Shown piece after piece: positions 20,301-33,099 of a stretch of 64,000 bases of DNA; positions within the stretch are counted from its first letter, which is position 1, and the number at the start of each line of letters is the position of its first letter. The position numbers and the translations under genes are program-made. The notes beneath the pieces are model-generated. The model did not search any database. It was not told the DNA's origin and saw only the letters and a list, made by a program, of their open reading frames with translations. Source of the stretch: Enchytraeus crypticus (lineage: Eukaryota; Annelida; Clitellata; Enchytraeida; Enchytraeidae); the NCBI GenBank assembly GCA_905160935.1, contig CAJHZI010000270.1, positions 411,501 through 475,500 of the forward strand, read 5' to 3'.

Positions 20301-22254
20301 GATCAGTACAACGCTCGTGACGTATCAAGTGTTTCAAAAACAATTTTAAATTATATCTACTATAAATCACATCGACTAGTTTCAAAAATCTAATAATAAA
20401 AAATGCTTATTGTGGTTATTGAAAGTTCATAATAGTTTCGAAGCTTTTGCGCAAGTTTAAATTCAAAATAGATTTCTACACAATAACTTCAAACCAGGAA
20501 ATCAGTTTGCGACAAAATTTAATTATGCTTTTCTTTGTGCAGCGAGTCCCAGTTGCGTGGACACGAAAAGCTGCAGACTATGTAGAGTAGAACAGAATAT
20601 TCAATGCAAAGGAAATATAACAATAGCGGAGAAGAAACGGCAATAAAAGTATTCGCATTTAAGTTTCTAACCAAATAAGTGCTCTAGTCTTTGGAAATTA
20701 ATATTAAACTGTAACTACAATAATTGCCTATTATTCTTTTACTAATCTCTTTTAAGCAAGTCTATATACATGTGCTGAACTTGCCGTTAGATAGTAGGTG
20801 AGCGAGATACAAATGCAGGCTGTTAGTAAATCTAGAGGTTTTCATGATGATCGAAATAGCTACAGATCTACCCATGGGTTTTTAATGACTGAGTGGGAAC
20901 AAAGGAAGTATAAAAATACTATTTAAGCTCAATTTTGTATTCAGATCAAGGATTTCATTTTGAAAGTAAAGCCATTATTCAAAAAAGCCCACTAATTATT
21001 TCAGATGGAATGCAATTAAAGAAATTCTAATACCTAATGGAGATGACTGGAAGCAAAAGACGAACACTAAGTGAAACTTTTTCTAGAAATTTATACGAAA
21101 TTGTATCGTTTATTAACTTATGAATCCGTTGTTCCACTGCTAAGAATAAGCAGAAGGTCATAATGTAGACATTTCATAAAAGGCTTCCTGTTAGTTAATT
21201 CAGTTTACGACATAAAATGACTAATCCAGTCCGCTTTATGCTTAATTTGGTGAAATCATGAAAGTGAGTGTCTCACATTTTTGCTAATAGTGTGACTGCA
21301 GAGAGGTCATGGAACCCATTTATTTAAATTGTCGTCTAATAGAAGTGAAATCAGTTCTATCCACGCACGCAATCCCACACCGCCACTATGAGAATGATTC
21401 TGGATTTGTCATCGGTTGGTTTCTGAGAGAGTTTCCAACACAATGAGATCTGGAATATGCTTAACTTTCAATCAGTTTCGAGCTCTTTTAATTAACTTAA
21501 TTAAAAACGATTACATAAATAACATAATATTATACTAAAAGTGCGTCTGGTCCGGGATGCAGAGAGAATTTGAGAAAAATACTGTTTGAAAAATGTAAAC
21601 CGATATTAACTAGTGTTTCATGTTGTCTTTAGGTAAGTAAAGGTCTTTAATTAAAAATGGAGTTTCAAATCTTTGACTTTTCCAATTTTACAGCATCATA
21701 ATAAACACCTAACACCTTTGCTTCAGTGTAGAACCTCAAAGTTGTCATCGATAAGCAGTAAGCACTCTTCAATCCATGACGCATCACTATATAGGCATAT
21801 TTCTTCCGTAATCGCGAACTTAATCAAATACGTCTTATCTATCAAGTGACACCGCTGATGCGGTAAGTGCAGGTAGCTTGCAATCTCTTTTATTTTATTT
21901 TATTATTTTATTTATTTATTTTTTAAATTTATTTTTGTAAGTTTTAGACTTGATTAAGTACATTGGCGTACTATTAACTTAGTTCATAGTTCTATGTTAT
22001 ATTGTTAATCTGTTATATAGTTATTTTGTTGCAAAATCAATTTACAGTTTTGATCGTTATTTTACCGTTATAGTTGATTCCGTTGCAGTTATTTTATACT
22101 GCTTTTACTGTTTAAATTGTTAAAGTTATAGTGTTTATATTTTGATCGTTAGTTAGTTTTGCGTATTTGTATCATTTTATGTAATTTGTATAATATTATA
22201 TTGTAATTTATATTGTACTTTCTGTATTGTTTACAATTACTGATTTGTCAGTTT

Positions 22255-25200
22255 TGTAGGCATGTTTCGATCGAGAATTGCTGTTAATTCTCTTCGAAGC
22301 AATATTTCTCTTTGCTCTCTTAACATTCGGTCCCTCTCTGACTCAGACCATATCATTGCTTTGCATGATTTGGCTGAGACTCACAAGTTTGACTGTTTTG
22401 CCATCAGTGAAACTTGGCTATCCTCTATAACCACTCCTTCTGAACTGCTGTCTATTCTTCCTTTAGGTTATGATATGTTTATTGCAAATCGTGACTCTAG
22501 GATATCTGGTGCTAAGAGTGGTGGAGTTTCTCTCCTACTAAGGAAGCCCTTTTCCCTTCTCAGCAATGACTGTCATAAATTTTCTTAATTTGAAGCAAAA
22601 TTTCAGTCACTGGTAAATTTGGCACTTGTACTCTGCATGTTATCGCAGTGTAGTGACCACCACCTTCCTCCACCTATGCCAAACCTTTCTCTCTCTTTTT
22701 ATCGCAGTTTTCTGCCCTACTCTCATTTCTTACTACTTCTAAATCAGACTGTGTGATTACAGGTGACCTAAACATTCACCTTGATAATCCTCTTGATCCC
22801 TTAACTCAGCAGTTTAATACTTTGCTGTCCTCTTGTAATGCTGTCCAACATGTGAATGTTGCTACCCATATTGACCGTCATACACTTGATGTTGTTATTA
22901 CACCAAGTCTCTCTGCTATTGATCCCTTAAGTGTTAATATTTTATCTCACTCGCCGTCTGACCATTTTCCTGTTGTATTCACTTAAAATCATGTTAAGCC
23001 AAATGCTATTAAAATTTATCTACTGTTTCATTTAGGTATGTTGATAATATTGATCTTGATCTATTTTGTTCTGATCTTGAAAACTCGATTTTGATCAAGT
23101 CTCATTCAAACGATCTTGATGAATTAATAAAACAGTATAACACTACTCTTTCATCTCTGTTTGATAAGCATGCACCTCTAACTACCAAGAAGCTTAAGAA
23201 ATCTAACCCTTGGTACAACTCTGATCTGAGAAAGCTAAAGGCTGCATGATGTAGAGCTGAAAGAAAGTGTTGTTATACCCATTCCGATTTTTGGAAAACT
23301 GTTTCTAATTTGCAACACAAGATTTATCGTACTGCTATTGCTAATGCTAAGAAAAAGCACTACTCCTCTTTGGTCAGTAAGGCTGTGAATGTCAAGAGAT
23401 TATGGAAAACCGTTAATGATCTTTTACATAGATCCATTTCTCCTTCTCTTCCTTCTACAACTGTTGAGTCACTTCCTGAACAATTTTCCAGTTACTTTGT
23501 TGATAAGATAAGCAATCTTAGAGCATCTATCTTTCCAGCTCCTAACTCTACTCCTCATTCTCCAGTAGAGACTCATTCCAAGGATGAGCTTTCTAATTTC
23601 ACTCCAGTTACAATTGAAGAGATTACTAAATTAGTTTTAGACTCTCCAGCCAAACATTGTGACTTGGACCCTATCCCAACCTCTCTTTTAAAGAAATGTA
23701 TTCACATACTTGCTCCTGTATTAACACTGATTGTTAATCTCTCTCTCTCTCTAGTGGCATATTTCCTTGCGCTTTTAAGCTTGCAGTTATTACTCCATTG
23801 CTTAAAAGGCCCACACTGGATAAGGAATCATTGTCGAATTACAGGCCTATATCTAATCTGTCATACATATCTAAACTCACTGAAAGAATTGTTCTTCGAA
23901 GGCTTTCTACTCATCTCTCTTACAATGATCTATTTAATAAGCATAAAGCTGCCTATACTAAGTATCGTTCAACTGAAACGGTGCTTCTATCTGTATGCAA
24001 TTCCATTGTTAATGCCATGTGCACACAACGCTTAACTGGATTATGTATGTTTGATATTTCGGCCGCTTTTGATACCATTGATCACAATATTCTTCGGGAA
24101 CGTCTTTTTTCCTGGTTCGGTATTCGGGGAAGTGTTCTTGATTGGTTTTCCTCCTATCTGACGGATCGTTCTTTTAGTGTGAAAGTGATGGAGTACATCT
24201 CTTCGCCTTCCCCCTTAAAGTATGGTGTACCTCAATGCTCCGTTCTTGGTCCTATCCTCTTCAACCTCTATACAACACCCTTAAGCTCACTGGTCTCTTC
24301 TCACTCTTTTGATCATGAGCTATATGGTGACGATACTCAATTGTACATTTGATTCCTATGATTTTTGATTCCTAATTCCTACTCTGATGCTGAACCCCTC
24401 CTGCAACAAAGTTTTCGGTCTATATCCTCTTGGATGTCTGCTAATTTTTTGGCACTTAATTCATCTAAGACTGAATTCTTGTTGGTTGGGACACCTCAAC
24501 AGCTTCTGAAGCTGAATGAGAAAACTCTTAAGTTATCTTCGGGTATTACAATATCACCTGATTCTTCTGTGAGAAATCTTGGTGTTATTTTTGATAAACA
24601 CCTAACCTTCCGCGAACACATAACTAAAACTTCACAAGCATGTTTCTTTCATATCCGGGATCTTCGTCGAATACGTCCACATTTGTCACGTGAGACAGCT
24701 GCTACAATTGGTGCTGCCATTGTGCAATCGAAATTGGACTACTGCAATTCCCTCTTTTTAAATCTCCCTGGCTGTGAAATTGATCGATTGCAGTTTGTTT
24801 AAAATTCTCTTGCGCGAGCAATCTTTTGTAGTTCCAAGTACTCACATGTTACGCTCATATTAAAGTCTTTGCACTGGCTAATGATTAAAGAGCGTATCAT
24901 TTACAAAGCAGCTTCGTTAACCTATAAATCCATCACCATCCCTGGACAAACTTGTATGTCTCACTTGATTAAAGTGATGCAACTTGCTGTTACTCGGTCT
25001 TCTAAATTAATTACTCTTGTGAGACCTAGCTTACCTTCGCGCTCTAAGCTATCTAATCGTTCTTTCCAGCATGCTGCACCGCAGATCTGGAATTCTCTTC
25101 CATCGAATCTTCGGAAATCTTCATTTTAAGCACATCAGCCTTTGCTTTCCTACGAGCAGTTCCATAGGCAGTTGAAGACCTATCTTTTCCATCTCTCTTT

Positions 25201-25401
25201 TCCATCCAGTGTCCATGAGCAGCGACCTGCGCCTAAACCTCCTTTTCTTTAATCCCCCTTACTTTGGACTGAATATCTGGATTTTGGAATTTGCACCGTT
25301 TTTGGACCTTCTTTATGCTCGCCGGCTTGATTTTGTCTCAATAGTGCTCGATGTTGTCATTGATAACTGTAGCACTCTAATTGTTGTTATTATTATTATT
25401 A
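22255..25401 (+). mobile_element. Degenerate, nearly full-length CR1/L2-type LINE
   Basis: Non-LTR retrotransposon in intron 3, opposite in direction to the host gene. An apurinic-type endonuclease is at about 22262-22986 (SLNIRSLSD, FAISETWLS, ITGDLNIHLD, HSPSDHFPVVF). The reverse transcriptase, about 23310-24352, shows NYRPISNLSYISKL, FDISAAFDTIDH, YGVPQCSVLGP and YGDDTQLY (the usual YADD is YGDD here). The C-terminal region 24365-25130 shows KLDYCNSLFLNLP and LHWLMIKERI. It is broken by several stops and frameshifts: around 22588, near 23750 in a (CT)n run, at 24350, and at 24800 where TAA replaces a glutamine codon. The 3' UTR ends in (TTA)n at 25401. A T-rich stretch at 21890-22250 may be its 5' UTR. 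Confidence 0.92.
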
Positions 25402-25459
25402 ATCTATATAATGCAAATTGGGCAGTTAAAATTCATTGTTTTAAATTTTAATAGCTATG

Positions 25460-25776
25460 AAAGCGATCCCAGTTTTGTTCAAAATTCCCGTTCACGTGCT
25501 TTTATTTAGTGTTCCAAGTCCTCAAATGTTACACCAATTTCGCAGTCTTTGCAATGGCTGAAGATTAGAAGACGCAATGTTTTCAGCTTTCTTATCCATG
25601 ACTCCTTGGAAGACCTCTTTAACAACTCAGCAACCTTTGTTTACTACGAACTGTTCCATAAGCAGTTAAGGTTTATATAAGCAGTTACCTTTATCCATCC
25701 GGTACCCTTGACTTTTCAGCTTGGCTTTTTTCCATAATGATCGATATTGTCACTAATAATAATATTAATAATAATG
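25460..25776 (+). mobile_element. Second, 5'-truncated copy of the same LINE 3' region
   Basis: Aligns by eye with 24780-25401 of the neighbouring LINE (shared GTTCCAAGT, AGTCTTTGCA.TGGCT, GTTCCATA.GCAGTT) with internal deletions, and ends in (AAT)n. At the position where the upstream copy has a TAA stop, this copy keeps CAA, so the stop there is private to that copy. Confidence 0.75.
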
Positions 25777-25930
25777 AAAGTTTACCGTCCGTTTCCTCGT
25801 ACAAGGATGATGTCAGGCACATCCTCCATCACATGTCACTACAAATCGATTCACCCCAAACGATCTGAAAAATACGTGCCAAAGGGAAAGAAAAAGATCC
25901 TGAACGGTGCCGGACCGGTGATAAATAACA
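25777..25930 (+). repeat. Dispersed repeat (FASTA core GTTTACCGTCCGTTTCCTC)
   Basis: A family with core GTTTAACGTCCGTTTCCTCA, GGATGATGTCAGG.AC, CATCACTACAAAT. Other copies: 31565-31625 (just below the exon 3 donor) and 43690-43885 (reversed). It may be the 5' part of a LINE or a SINE; not identified. Confidence 0.6.
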
Positions 25931-27094
25931 CTCAGGCAAGATGAAAAAAGTTTATGGTGAGAAGAAATATGTTTTCAATCTAAAACGGAAAGAGGAAATA
26001 ATAGAACATGAGCGAAGATCAGGAGGCAGAGAGTTCCAAAAAGTAGGGGCTGAGAGCGAAAATGAACGTGTAGTAATAGTAACCTTCTAATTATTTTATT
26101 GCTGCTGATATTCACAATTTTGTTGGCAACAATGGAATTTTGTAAATTTTTGACATGAGCATAATTTCGCGAGTTTGAGCTAATTGAATCTAAGTTCTTA
26201 GATAACGATAAAGATAAGAATCGACATTGACTGCTTGGCACAATACTGCCAGTCTAGAAATGCACTGGAAGCCTCGTTCTGACATTGCAACACGAGCTTT
26301 CAGTTGCGAGTTACGAAGATATCTGAGTAATAATAACTTATGCAGAATGCTGATCAGTTATTCACCTCAGTAGCTTCCTAGTGTCAATTATGCCTGTCAA
26401 ATAGTTCCAGTGCGCTCCAACAACTGAGGGAAACAGTGAAATATAGTCCGAAAAAGCCTCAAAAACAGTTTGATTTTGAAGGATTAAAATAAAAATGTTA
26501 CAGAGCAAAATGATTGATTTTAGAAAACGTCTACACATTTAAATGAACAAATTTTCTTTTCGACAGTATTTTTCAGTTACAGTTATGTCAATGATCCAGA
26601 TTGATCTACAGTATATCTTTTTTTCTCCTACTCATTCACTCTCTTTTTCGCTATAGCTTTAAAAGAAATAATGGAACCAAACTGACTGAACTAAACTCAT
26701 GTTGTTATTAAAAACGGTATTGCATAAAACCAATATATAAAAGACCAGGTGAGCACTAATTTCGTTCTCTCTCTCTCTCACCAACTCTCTCTCTCTCTCT
26801 CTTCGTTTATCTGTCACACTCGAGACGTCATCACTCAAGAGACGGAGTGCCGTGTCTGTCTTCCAATCCACATGTAGGTTTTCACCAGGATCGTTGTTTG
26901 TACTCCCATATTTTTTGTTTGTTTGCAAGTATTAAATTTCAAATATCGTGATCTATAAATTCTTTTTTAAATAAACACACCACTAGTTTTTTTTAACTTT
27001 TCCCTCTTTCACAACTGCAATCGCCTATAGTTCAAGACATTCCTTATTTTATAAATATATACATGTTCATGTATTGAGCTAAGACAAACAGTCG

Positions 27095-27200
27095 AGCAGA
27101 AATAGATCTTCATCTACTGCATTGCCTAATGGCAGGTTCATGGCATATAACTCTTCCAATCAATTCTATCATCTACCTTCCTTTTCATTTCTGCATATGA
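27095..27200 (-). mobile_element. Short fragment of the (GA)n-tailed LINE 3' end, reversed
   Basis: Reverse complement shows CATATGCAGAAATG..., ...TATATGCCATGAACCTGCCA, TTAGGCAATGCAGTAGATG, a diverged version of the shared tail without the GA run. Confidence 0.5.
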
Positions 27201-28352
27201 ATTTGTTTAAACAAATCAAGATCGTTAGTATTTCCCGTGTTTCGGGTACACTGTACATAGAAATGAAATGTTGTAATATTATACTGAGTATTGAAGGATC
27301 TTTTAAGTTTTAATATTAAAGTAAAATGGTAGTAACCAGAAAAACTCGAGATCCTTAAATCGACATTGAAATGAATATCCTAGAAATGTCTCCTTTAAAT
27401 AAACACCATTACAATAAAGAGTATACAATTATACTAAATGGTTGTCTAGTTTTATAAGCTAAATTGGTAGGTTGGTGGTTATTTGTGCATTTAAGAACCA
27501 GTGAAATTGCTATTTGCTATTTTCTAAAGTTTGCTCTAAACTGTCTTCTACAAGTCTGAAGCCGTTAAAATCTAATTTTAAAGCAACCTTCATTTGCATT
27601 TATTTACGCCTACAAGCCTTTAAGTCTTATTTCAAACTGAACATTCTTCACTGGATAGATTTTGAAAAAAGGATAGAAATCCAAAAACTATTGCAATGCA
27701 AGAAAACACTTTCATAGTATTGATTCAAAACTGAAAAGGTAGGAAAATTTGTAGATAAAATTAATTCGATATCAAATCTACTCGTATCTACTTAATTTAC
27801 TCTTCTTTAGTCTTTTGATACGCATAGTTTTCAAGCAAACGTGAAACCAATTTGGCAACGTATATTTTACTACGGAATACAGATATTTCTACCATTGCAT
27901 TTGAAATAAAAAATTACAGTAGGCCTAATTACTATTTGTAGTTTTCTTAATATTTAATTGCAAAATTGCTTAATTGTGTATTATTTGTAACGTTTTATTT
28001 TCAATATGAAATCAACATTTGCAAATTTAGTCCGTTTAACGAAAATATATGAAAACATCATATGAATTTAGTATTGACAATTTAAAAATATTGTCATGCC
28101 ACTTAGGCCTATTTAGAACGTTTAGAATGATGTCATAGCAATCAATAAAACATGAGAAAATTATATAACTGAAATCAATTTCACATTGAGCCACTTAAGA
28201 TAACTTCGAATAATTGTTGAAAAAGCTAAAAATTTATAACCAGTTGAGAGCTTCTAGGCTAAAGCCTGGTATTGAAGGCTAAATATAAAATACTTAACCT
28301 GATATGAGCCTCCGGTCGCTCTATATGTATAGTTTATGAGAAGAACCTCCGG

Positions 28353-28472
28353 TAAAAAAGCTAAGGTTAACGGCAGTTTCCTCACTCGAAAGCGATGTCA
28401 GTGACGGTCGAGCCCAGTATTTGAAGTGCTGATCCGCGGTCGTTGTCTTACCGACTTCGCCACTGGCTCCAG
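28353..28472 (-). mobile_element. SINE-A copy in intron 3
   Basis: Reversed copy with a small deletion around the B box: AAGCTAAGGTTAACGGCAGT, GTGACGGTCGAGCCCAGTAT, CGCCACTGGCTCCAGC. Confidence 0.8.
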
Positions 28473-29239
28473 CTCATGCACCTATCGATCATCAGCATAT
28501 GTATGGATCCTGGAGGTTTCTTGCTATTCAATAGCAAACTCAAATTATCGTCATAGCTTTCGTAGCTTTTCTTTACAACTTGAATAACTAGTATATTAAA
28601 CCAAGAGAAGATGGCTATTGTTCAGATCTTTTAAAACATTAAGGCGGTATAACATTTCAGTAGTTTCGCTGGAGACAATCATGACATCTCCTACAGGTGT
28701 TAAGCCGGGTGTTAAACGTTGACTGTCCTTGCATTATATCGGTGTTGTTATATCTCTGTTAACAACAGAGCGATCTTACAAAAAATATTCCTCCGATCTT
28801 TAATTCAGCAATATACTGAGTAATACCAGAGACTTGCCAAGTTTTTTATACAGAATATCTGCGACTCTTGATCATTAAAAATGAGTGGGATCAAAATGGA
28901 TGGATACACTTTACTCCAGGTGCGCGATAAAGTTAACAACAGTAAAAGCTAAAACTATGAGCATTGACCATTTGTCTTCATAAAGCGAAAATAAACTACA
29001 ATAAATAGAGTCTGATGTTTTCAATTTCGTGCTTACATGCAAATATTTGGAAATTGCTCGAAGCTAAAATAGCTTTAAAAGAACTTTTTACTATTCAAAT
29101 ACCCTTTTTAACAGCCTCTTAAACTTATTAACCTCATCACCATGACTGTGTCTTCATTAATTGTACGTTATTTCATGTCAAATGTCTTAACAATACTTGC
29201 TGACGAATGTAAGTCAGGGGAAGACTTTTGCATTAGTTC

Positions 29240-29410
29240 TACCATGCATTATCTACATGGTCGAAATTAGGCATGTCATATTGCTAGGTGAATTAAAGAT
29301 CACTCATATATAAACATGAAAAAGAAACGGAACACAGATCGAGAAGATTGGAAATTTATATCAAGGACCTGTCAGTAGGCAGTACACTAAGAGAGAGAGA
29401 GAGAGAGGTT
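29240..29410 (+). mobile_element. Fragment of the (GA)n-tailed LINE 3' end
   Basis: Diverged copy: CATGTCATATTGCTAGGTGA, ACACAGATCGAGAAGATTGG, AAGGACCTGTCAGTAGGCAG, TACACTAAGAGAGAGAGAG. In intron 3. Confidence 0.65.
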
Positions 29411-29487
29411 ACAGTGGTCATTTACTTTTTTGTCTATATTTTGTAATTCAACCCTATGAGTGTCTCGAGGGTTACATCATATTTATA

Positions 29488-29605
29488 ATCTATAGTAGCA
29501 TAGCATTATATAAAATCTAGAGTACCATAGCTCTATATAAAATCTAGAGTAGCATAGAACAATATAAAATCTAGAGTAGCATAGCTCTATATAAAATCGA
29601 TTCTA
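29488..29605. repeat. 28- to 30-bp tandem repeat
   Basis: Four units of CTCTATATAAAATCTAGAGT plus AGCATAG. In intron 3. Confidence 0.8.
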
Positions 29606-30290
29606 GAATTTTAATGTCATACTTGTGTTAAAAAGCGTTTGTGCTAAAAATAAATTTTGATACAATTAGTATCGATATAATATAATAAAGCTAAATAATT
29701 TTTATTGAAGAATTTAAACAAGATGACACTTGCAGTTGATCTGTGCCAGTAATGATTTTTTCAGTTGCAATATTCTATAACATGATAATCGTCATTACAA
29801 TGAAGAGAAATATACCCTAAAAGATAAAACACAAAATGACGATATTTCTACGAAACATTGTTTAAATTCTTTTAGCATCAGGCAATTGACGATAATCGTC
29901 GTGTGTCTTGGATTACAGGCTTTATGCGACAACCGGTAAATCCGAAGTAGAAATACAAACCTCCAACTAGAAAAGTACATTAAGTGCTTAAGTTTCTTAT
30001 TTCAGCTATTTCATAGCCTTTGGATTAAGATTAGCTGTCAGATCACTAGAGTCTACAAATTTCATAGCATTTAAATAATGAGTAGTAAATAAATATATTT
30101 TAATTTTGTTAAGAATAATAAAACACTTAGCTTCACTGTCACTATTTTAAGTTTCAATATATATCTGTAAACAACATTTTCTCAAATATTCGTCAATTGA
30201 TAAATTTTTGAATTTTTGTGCTTTGTTGATCGCTGGTTATTTAGTGACATTAGGTTGGAAAAGATATGTTTTGAGCTTCCATATATCATT

Positions 30291-30445
30291 CATTCTCTCT
30301 CACACTCTCACTCTCTCTTTCTCTCTATCTATCTCTCTCTCTCTCTCGCTCCAATATCTTTCTTAGATTTTACTTTGTCGCCTCTCACGATACGTGCAAT
30401 TAGCGGTTGATTTACTCTTCAGTGTCCTTTACACAATACGGGAGC
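30291..30445 (-). mobile_element. SINE-B copy with internal deletion, reversed, and (TC)n
   Basis: (TC)n followed by TTTGTCGCCTCTCACGATAC, GGTTGATTTACTCTTCAGTG. Other reversed partial copies: 35599-35698, 38695-38818 and 49757-49905. A sense head-region copy is at 59401-59530. Confidence 0.65.
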
Positions 30446-30876
30446 TATCACATATAAAGAAATGTTTCGATAATTAAAATGAAACTTTTTTGTAACATTA
30501 TGTCAAATAAGTACAATACTCATAAGCCCTTCAAGACCAATTTACTCTTATTTTAAAAGCAAATGAAACCTTAAGAAATCACATTAAAAATCGCGTTCCG
30601 TAAATAGTATTTATCACTTGATGCCAATTTTTTATGCCAATTTTTACTTTAACTATTGGGCAATTTCAGATGTTTACGCGTTTATAATTCTTTGCTTTCC
30701 TATCCTTGCCCACGATTCGCTGGTCTTATTGGTTTAGAAGATCCCCAGGGAGCAATATATTTTACGCCTTGAAGGGAACTTTTAATCGACGAGTATAGGA
30801 TTTCCACAAAATACAAATTACGACGAATACGAGACATCTGACACAACAAGCGTGAAACAACATGCGAGTTGAACCC

Positions 30877-31262
30877 CTTAGGATTAGCGCTATCGCTATT
30901 TTGGGATTAACGCTATGGTTATCTTAGGATTAGCGTTATGGTTATCTTAGGATTAGTGCTATGACAAATCTTAGGATTAGTGCTATGGTTACATGTATCG
31001 TAGGATTAGAGTTATGGTTGTCGTAAGATTATTGATATGGTTATCGTAGGTTTACCGCTATGGTTTTCTTAAGATTAAAATATGATTATCTTAAGATTAG
31101 CGCTATGTCTATCTTAAGATTAGCGCTATGTCTATCTTAAGATTAGCGCTATGTCTATCTTAAGATTAGCGCTATGTCTATCTTAAGATTAGCGCTATGT
31201 CTATCTTAAGATTAGCGCTATGTCTATCTTAAGATTAGCGCTATGTCTATCTTAAAATTAGC
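30877..31262. repeat. 23-bp minisatellite in intron 3
   Basis: Degenerate units of TTAGGATTAGCGCTATGGTT at the left give way to seven identical 23-bp units (TTAAGATTAGCGCTATGTCT plus ATC) from 31090 to 31250, a sign of recent local amplification. It starts about 300 bp below the exon 3 donor. Confidence 0.92.
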
Positions 31263-31659
31263 ATAAATAAAATGTAATCCATGTAAAATATAAATACATT
31301 AAATAAGTTAAATTCCTGTAAAATAGTCGCTGTATATTAAAAATGAATGTCCAAATAGGGTATAAAATTACTGGTATAATTTAGATTAAACTAGAGGTGG
31401 GAGAGATTGCGAGAAATAGAGAAAAATAGTGAAAGATGAATAATAAATAAATAAAACTATAAAATCGACACAACTTTGTCAAATACTTAAATCGATCAAA
31501 CAATGCTTAATAATAATAATAATAATAGTAATAAAATTTAAATAAAAAAAAAATATAATAATACAGGTTTAACGTCCGTTCCTCATCCAGGGATGATGTC
31601 AGGGACGTCCTCAAAAGCACACATTTGACATTTAAAAGTTCTCTAATTCGATTAATTAC

Positions 31660-31855
31660 CTCTCCATCTCCGTACACATCCTCGCCATACTCAGCCAGAG
31701 CGAGGCTCTTGACCTCCTCTGAGAACTGCCTGTACTCTGGGCTGGTGGAGCGGCGTAGCGTGATCGTCATCAGCGACTCGTACATGCCGCGCGCCTGGGC
31801 GTTGCGCGCCGCCGTGTCGTTCTCGCGGTACCATGGTCTCTCCAGCCGCGCGTTG
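31660..31855 (-). CDS. NPR1-like: Receptor guanylyl cyclase, exon 3: ANF-receptor domain
   Basis: Encodes residues 284-349. The segment PWYRENDTAARNAQARGMYE followed by SLMTITLRRSTSPEY and FSEEVKSLA matches the family region WxRxNDxA...LLTVTLRxPxxPEY..F..EVK. Contains an NDT glycosylation site. Acceptor TGCTGCAG, donor GTAATT, ends in phase 0. It is noticeably richer in G+C than the surrounding intron. Confidence 0.95.
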
Positions 31856-31920
31856 CTGCAGCGATCATAATGAATCCTAATATTACTTCCTTATTCATAG
31901 TGCATTAGGCCCTATATGGT

Positions 31921-32160
31921 AATTATGAATGTCTTAATAGCGTAGGGGTAACGTCATAAAGTTTTAAATGACAGATCCTGATATGAATTGAACCCTCGTG
32001 GGTTCCAATCCCAGCCGCGTTGATCTGAGAGTAAAATCTCGGACATTCAGTGGACTGGTTTCATGGAAAATGGTCTAAATTGCCTAACGGTTTAAACATT
32101 TGGTATTAAAAGGTAATAGATACCGACACAGTTGATCATTTCAGTATAATACATGTTTGC
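31921..32160 (-). mobile_element. SINE-C copy in intron 2
   Basis: Same family as 16.9-17.1 kb: GAATGTCTTAATAGCGTAGG, GGGTTCCAATCCCAGCCGCG, GAGAGTAAAATCTCGGACAT, AACGGTTTAAACATTTGGTA. It lies about 65 bp upstream of the exon 3 acceptor. Confidence 0.75.
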
Positions 32161-32941
32161 TTTATTTTTTTATGAATATTATAAGCCATGGATTTATGTA
32201 ATGTTGTAATATACATGTAGTAAATGTTATCTAAAACAATTTTTAGTATCATCTCTCATATAAGTGGCCTATTAACTGTTTATGCTATATCTGTAAGTCG
32301 TTATGATGTTTCTGTTGGAATTTCTGTACTGCAACTTTCTGTGGTTGTCAGATTGAAAAGAAATAAACGACAATATTATTATAATGTTCAAACAATTATT
32401 TCTTATCTACATATGGCCTTATTATACTCTATAAGCGGTACTTATATACATGTATGTATGATTTAAAGGTCATATCCATTATGCCCTTTTATTTCGCTAG
32501 TGTTACGATAAATCGCAGGCTCAGGATAAACATTCATACTACTCATGCAATTACACTGTGAGACTAATACGATGAATAGGCCTACACTAATAGTGCTATT
32601 ACTTTCAGTAACTCAAATTGTTATGAACGAAAATTTAAATGGCAGTGTCATGTCCGAAATCGATTTTCGATGTGAGATCAATAATATCAATCCAATATAC
32701 ATATGCAAACCAATATATAGACTATATATGTATATACAGTATATATAGAATTTATATATGTATATATATATATAATGTTTCAGAATATTCAATAATATGC
32801 TGAAATCGACAAACACTCATACAATTTACTGAATTTTGCAAATATGTTGAAACAAATTGCATAAATTACTATCCATCGACGTATAAATCTAAAACTTTGT
32901 GGAATAATTTAGTTTCATGGTTAAAATCAGCATTTACGTAC

Positions 32942-33053
32942 CTGCCAAATAAGTCGATATTGAAGAAGACGTACTCTCCATTATCAAAGTTCTGCTCAGC
33001 CGCCCTGATCATAATGTCTCTCACTGTGTCCGGGGATGAGCAGAGGAGTATGA
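32942..33053 (-). CDS. NPR1-like: Receptor guanylyl cyclase, exon 2: ANF-receptor domain
   Basis: Encodes residues 247-284, including LLCSSPDTVRDIM and GEYVFFNIDLFG, which closely match the NPR pattern ICSSPDxxRxLM...DYVFFxxDxFG. Acceptor is ...ATATTTGCAG; donor is GTACGT. It starts with two bases that complete the exon 1 codon and ends in phase 2. It is isolated between a 15.8-kb intron and a 1.1-kb intron, and a DNA transposon ends only about 50 bp upstream of its acceptor. Confidence 0.95.
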
Positions 33054-33099
33054 CTGCAAATATTATATATACATGTGTATATATATATATATATATACA

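Larger units (their letters stand above)
19560..22250. other. Intron 3, left part: no gene recognised
   Basis: Contains one SINE-A copy and the degenerate ATCGTTAG repeat, then AT-rich unique sequence leading into the T-rich stretch before the LINE. Confidence 0.55.
26070..30860. other. Intron 3, right part: no gene recognised
   Basis: Outside the SINE, LINE-tail and tandem-repeat entries listed for this interval, it is AT-rich with no coding pattern. A (TC)n patch lies at 26766-26803. Confidence 0.55.

Noticed and set aside
30877..31262. Interstitial telomere-like repeat (TTAGG units)
   Set aside because: The period is 23 bp, and TTAGG occurs once per unit only in the degenerate part.
32542..32816. 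Small open frames on both strands near exon 2
   Set aside because: They are dominated by (AT)n sequence and show no domain or splice context.
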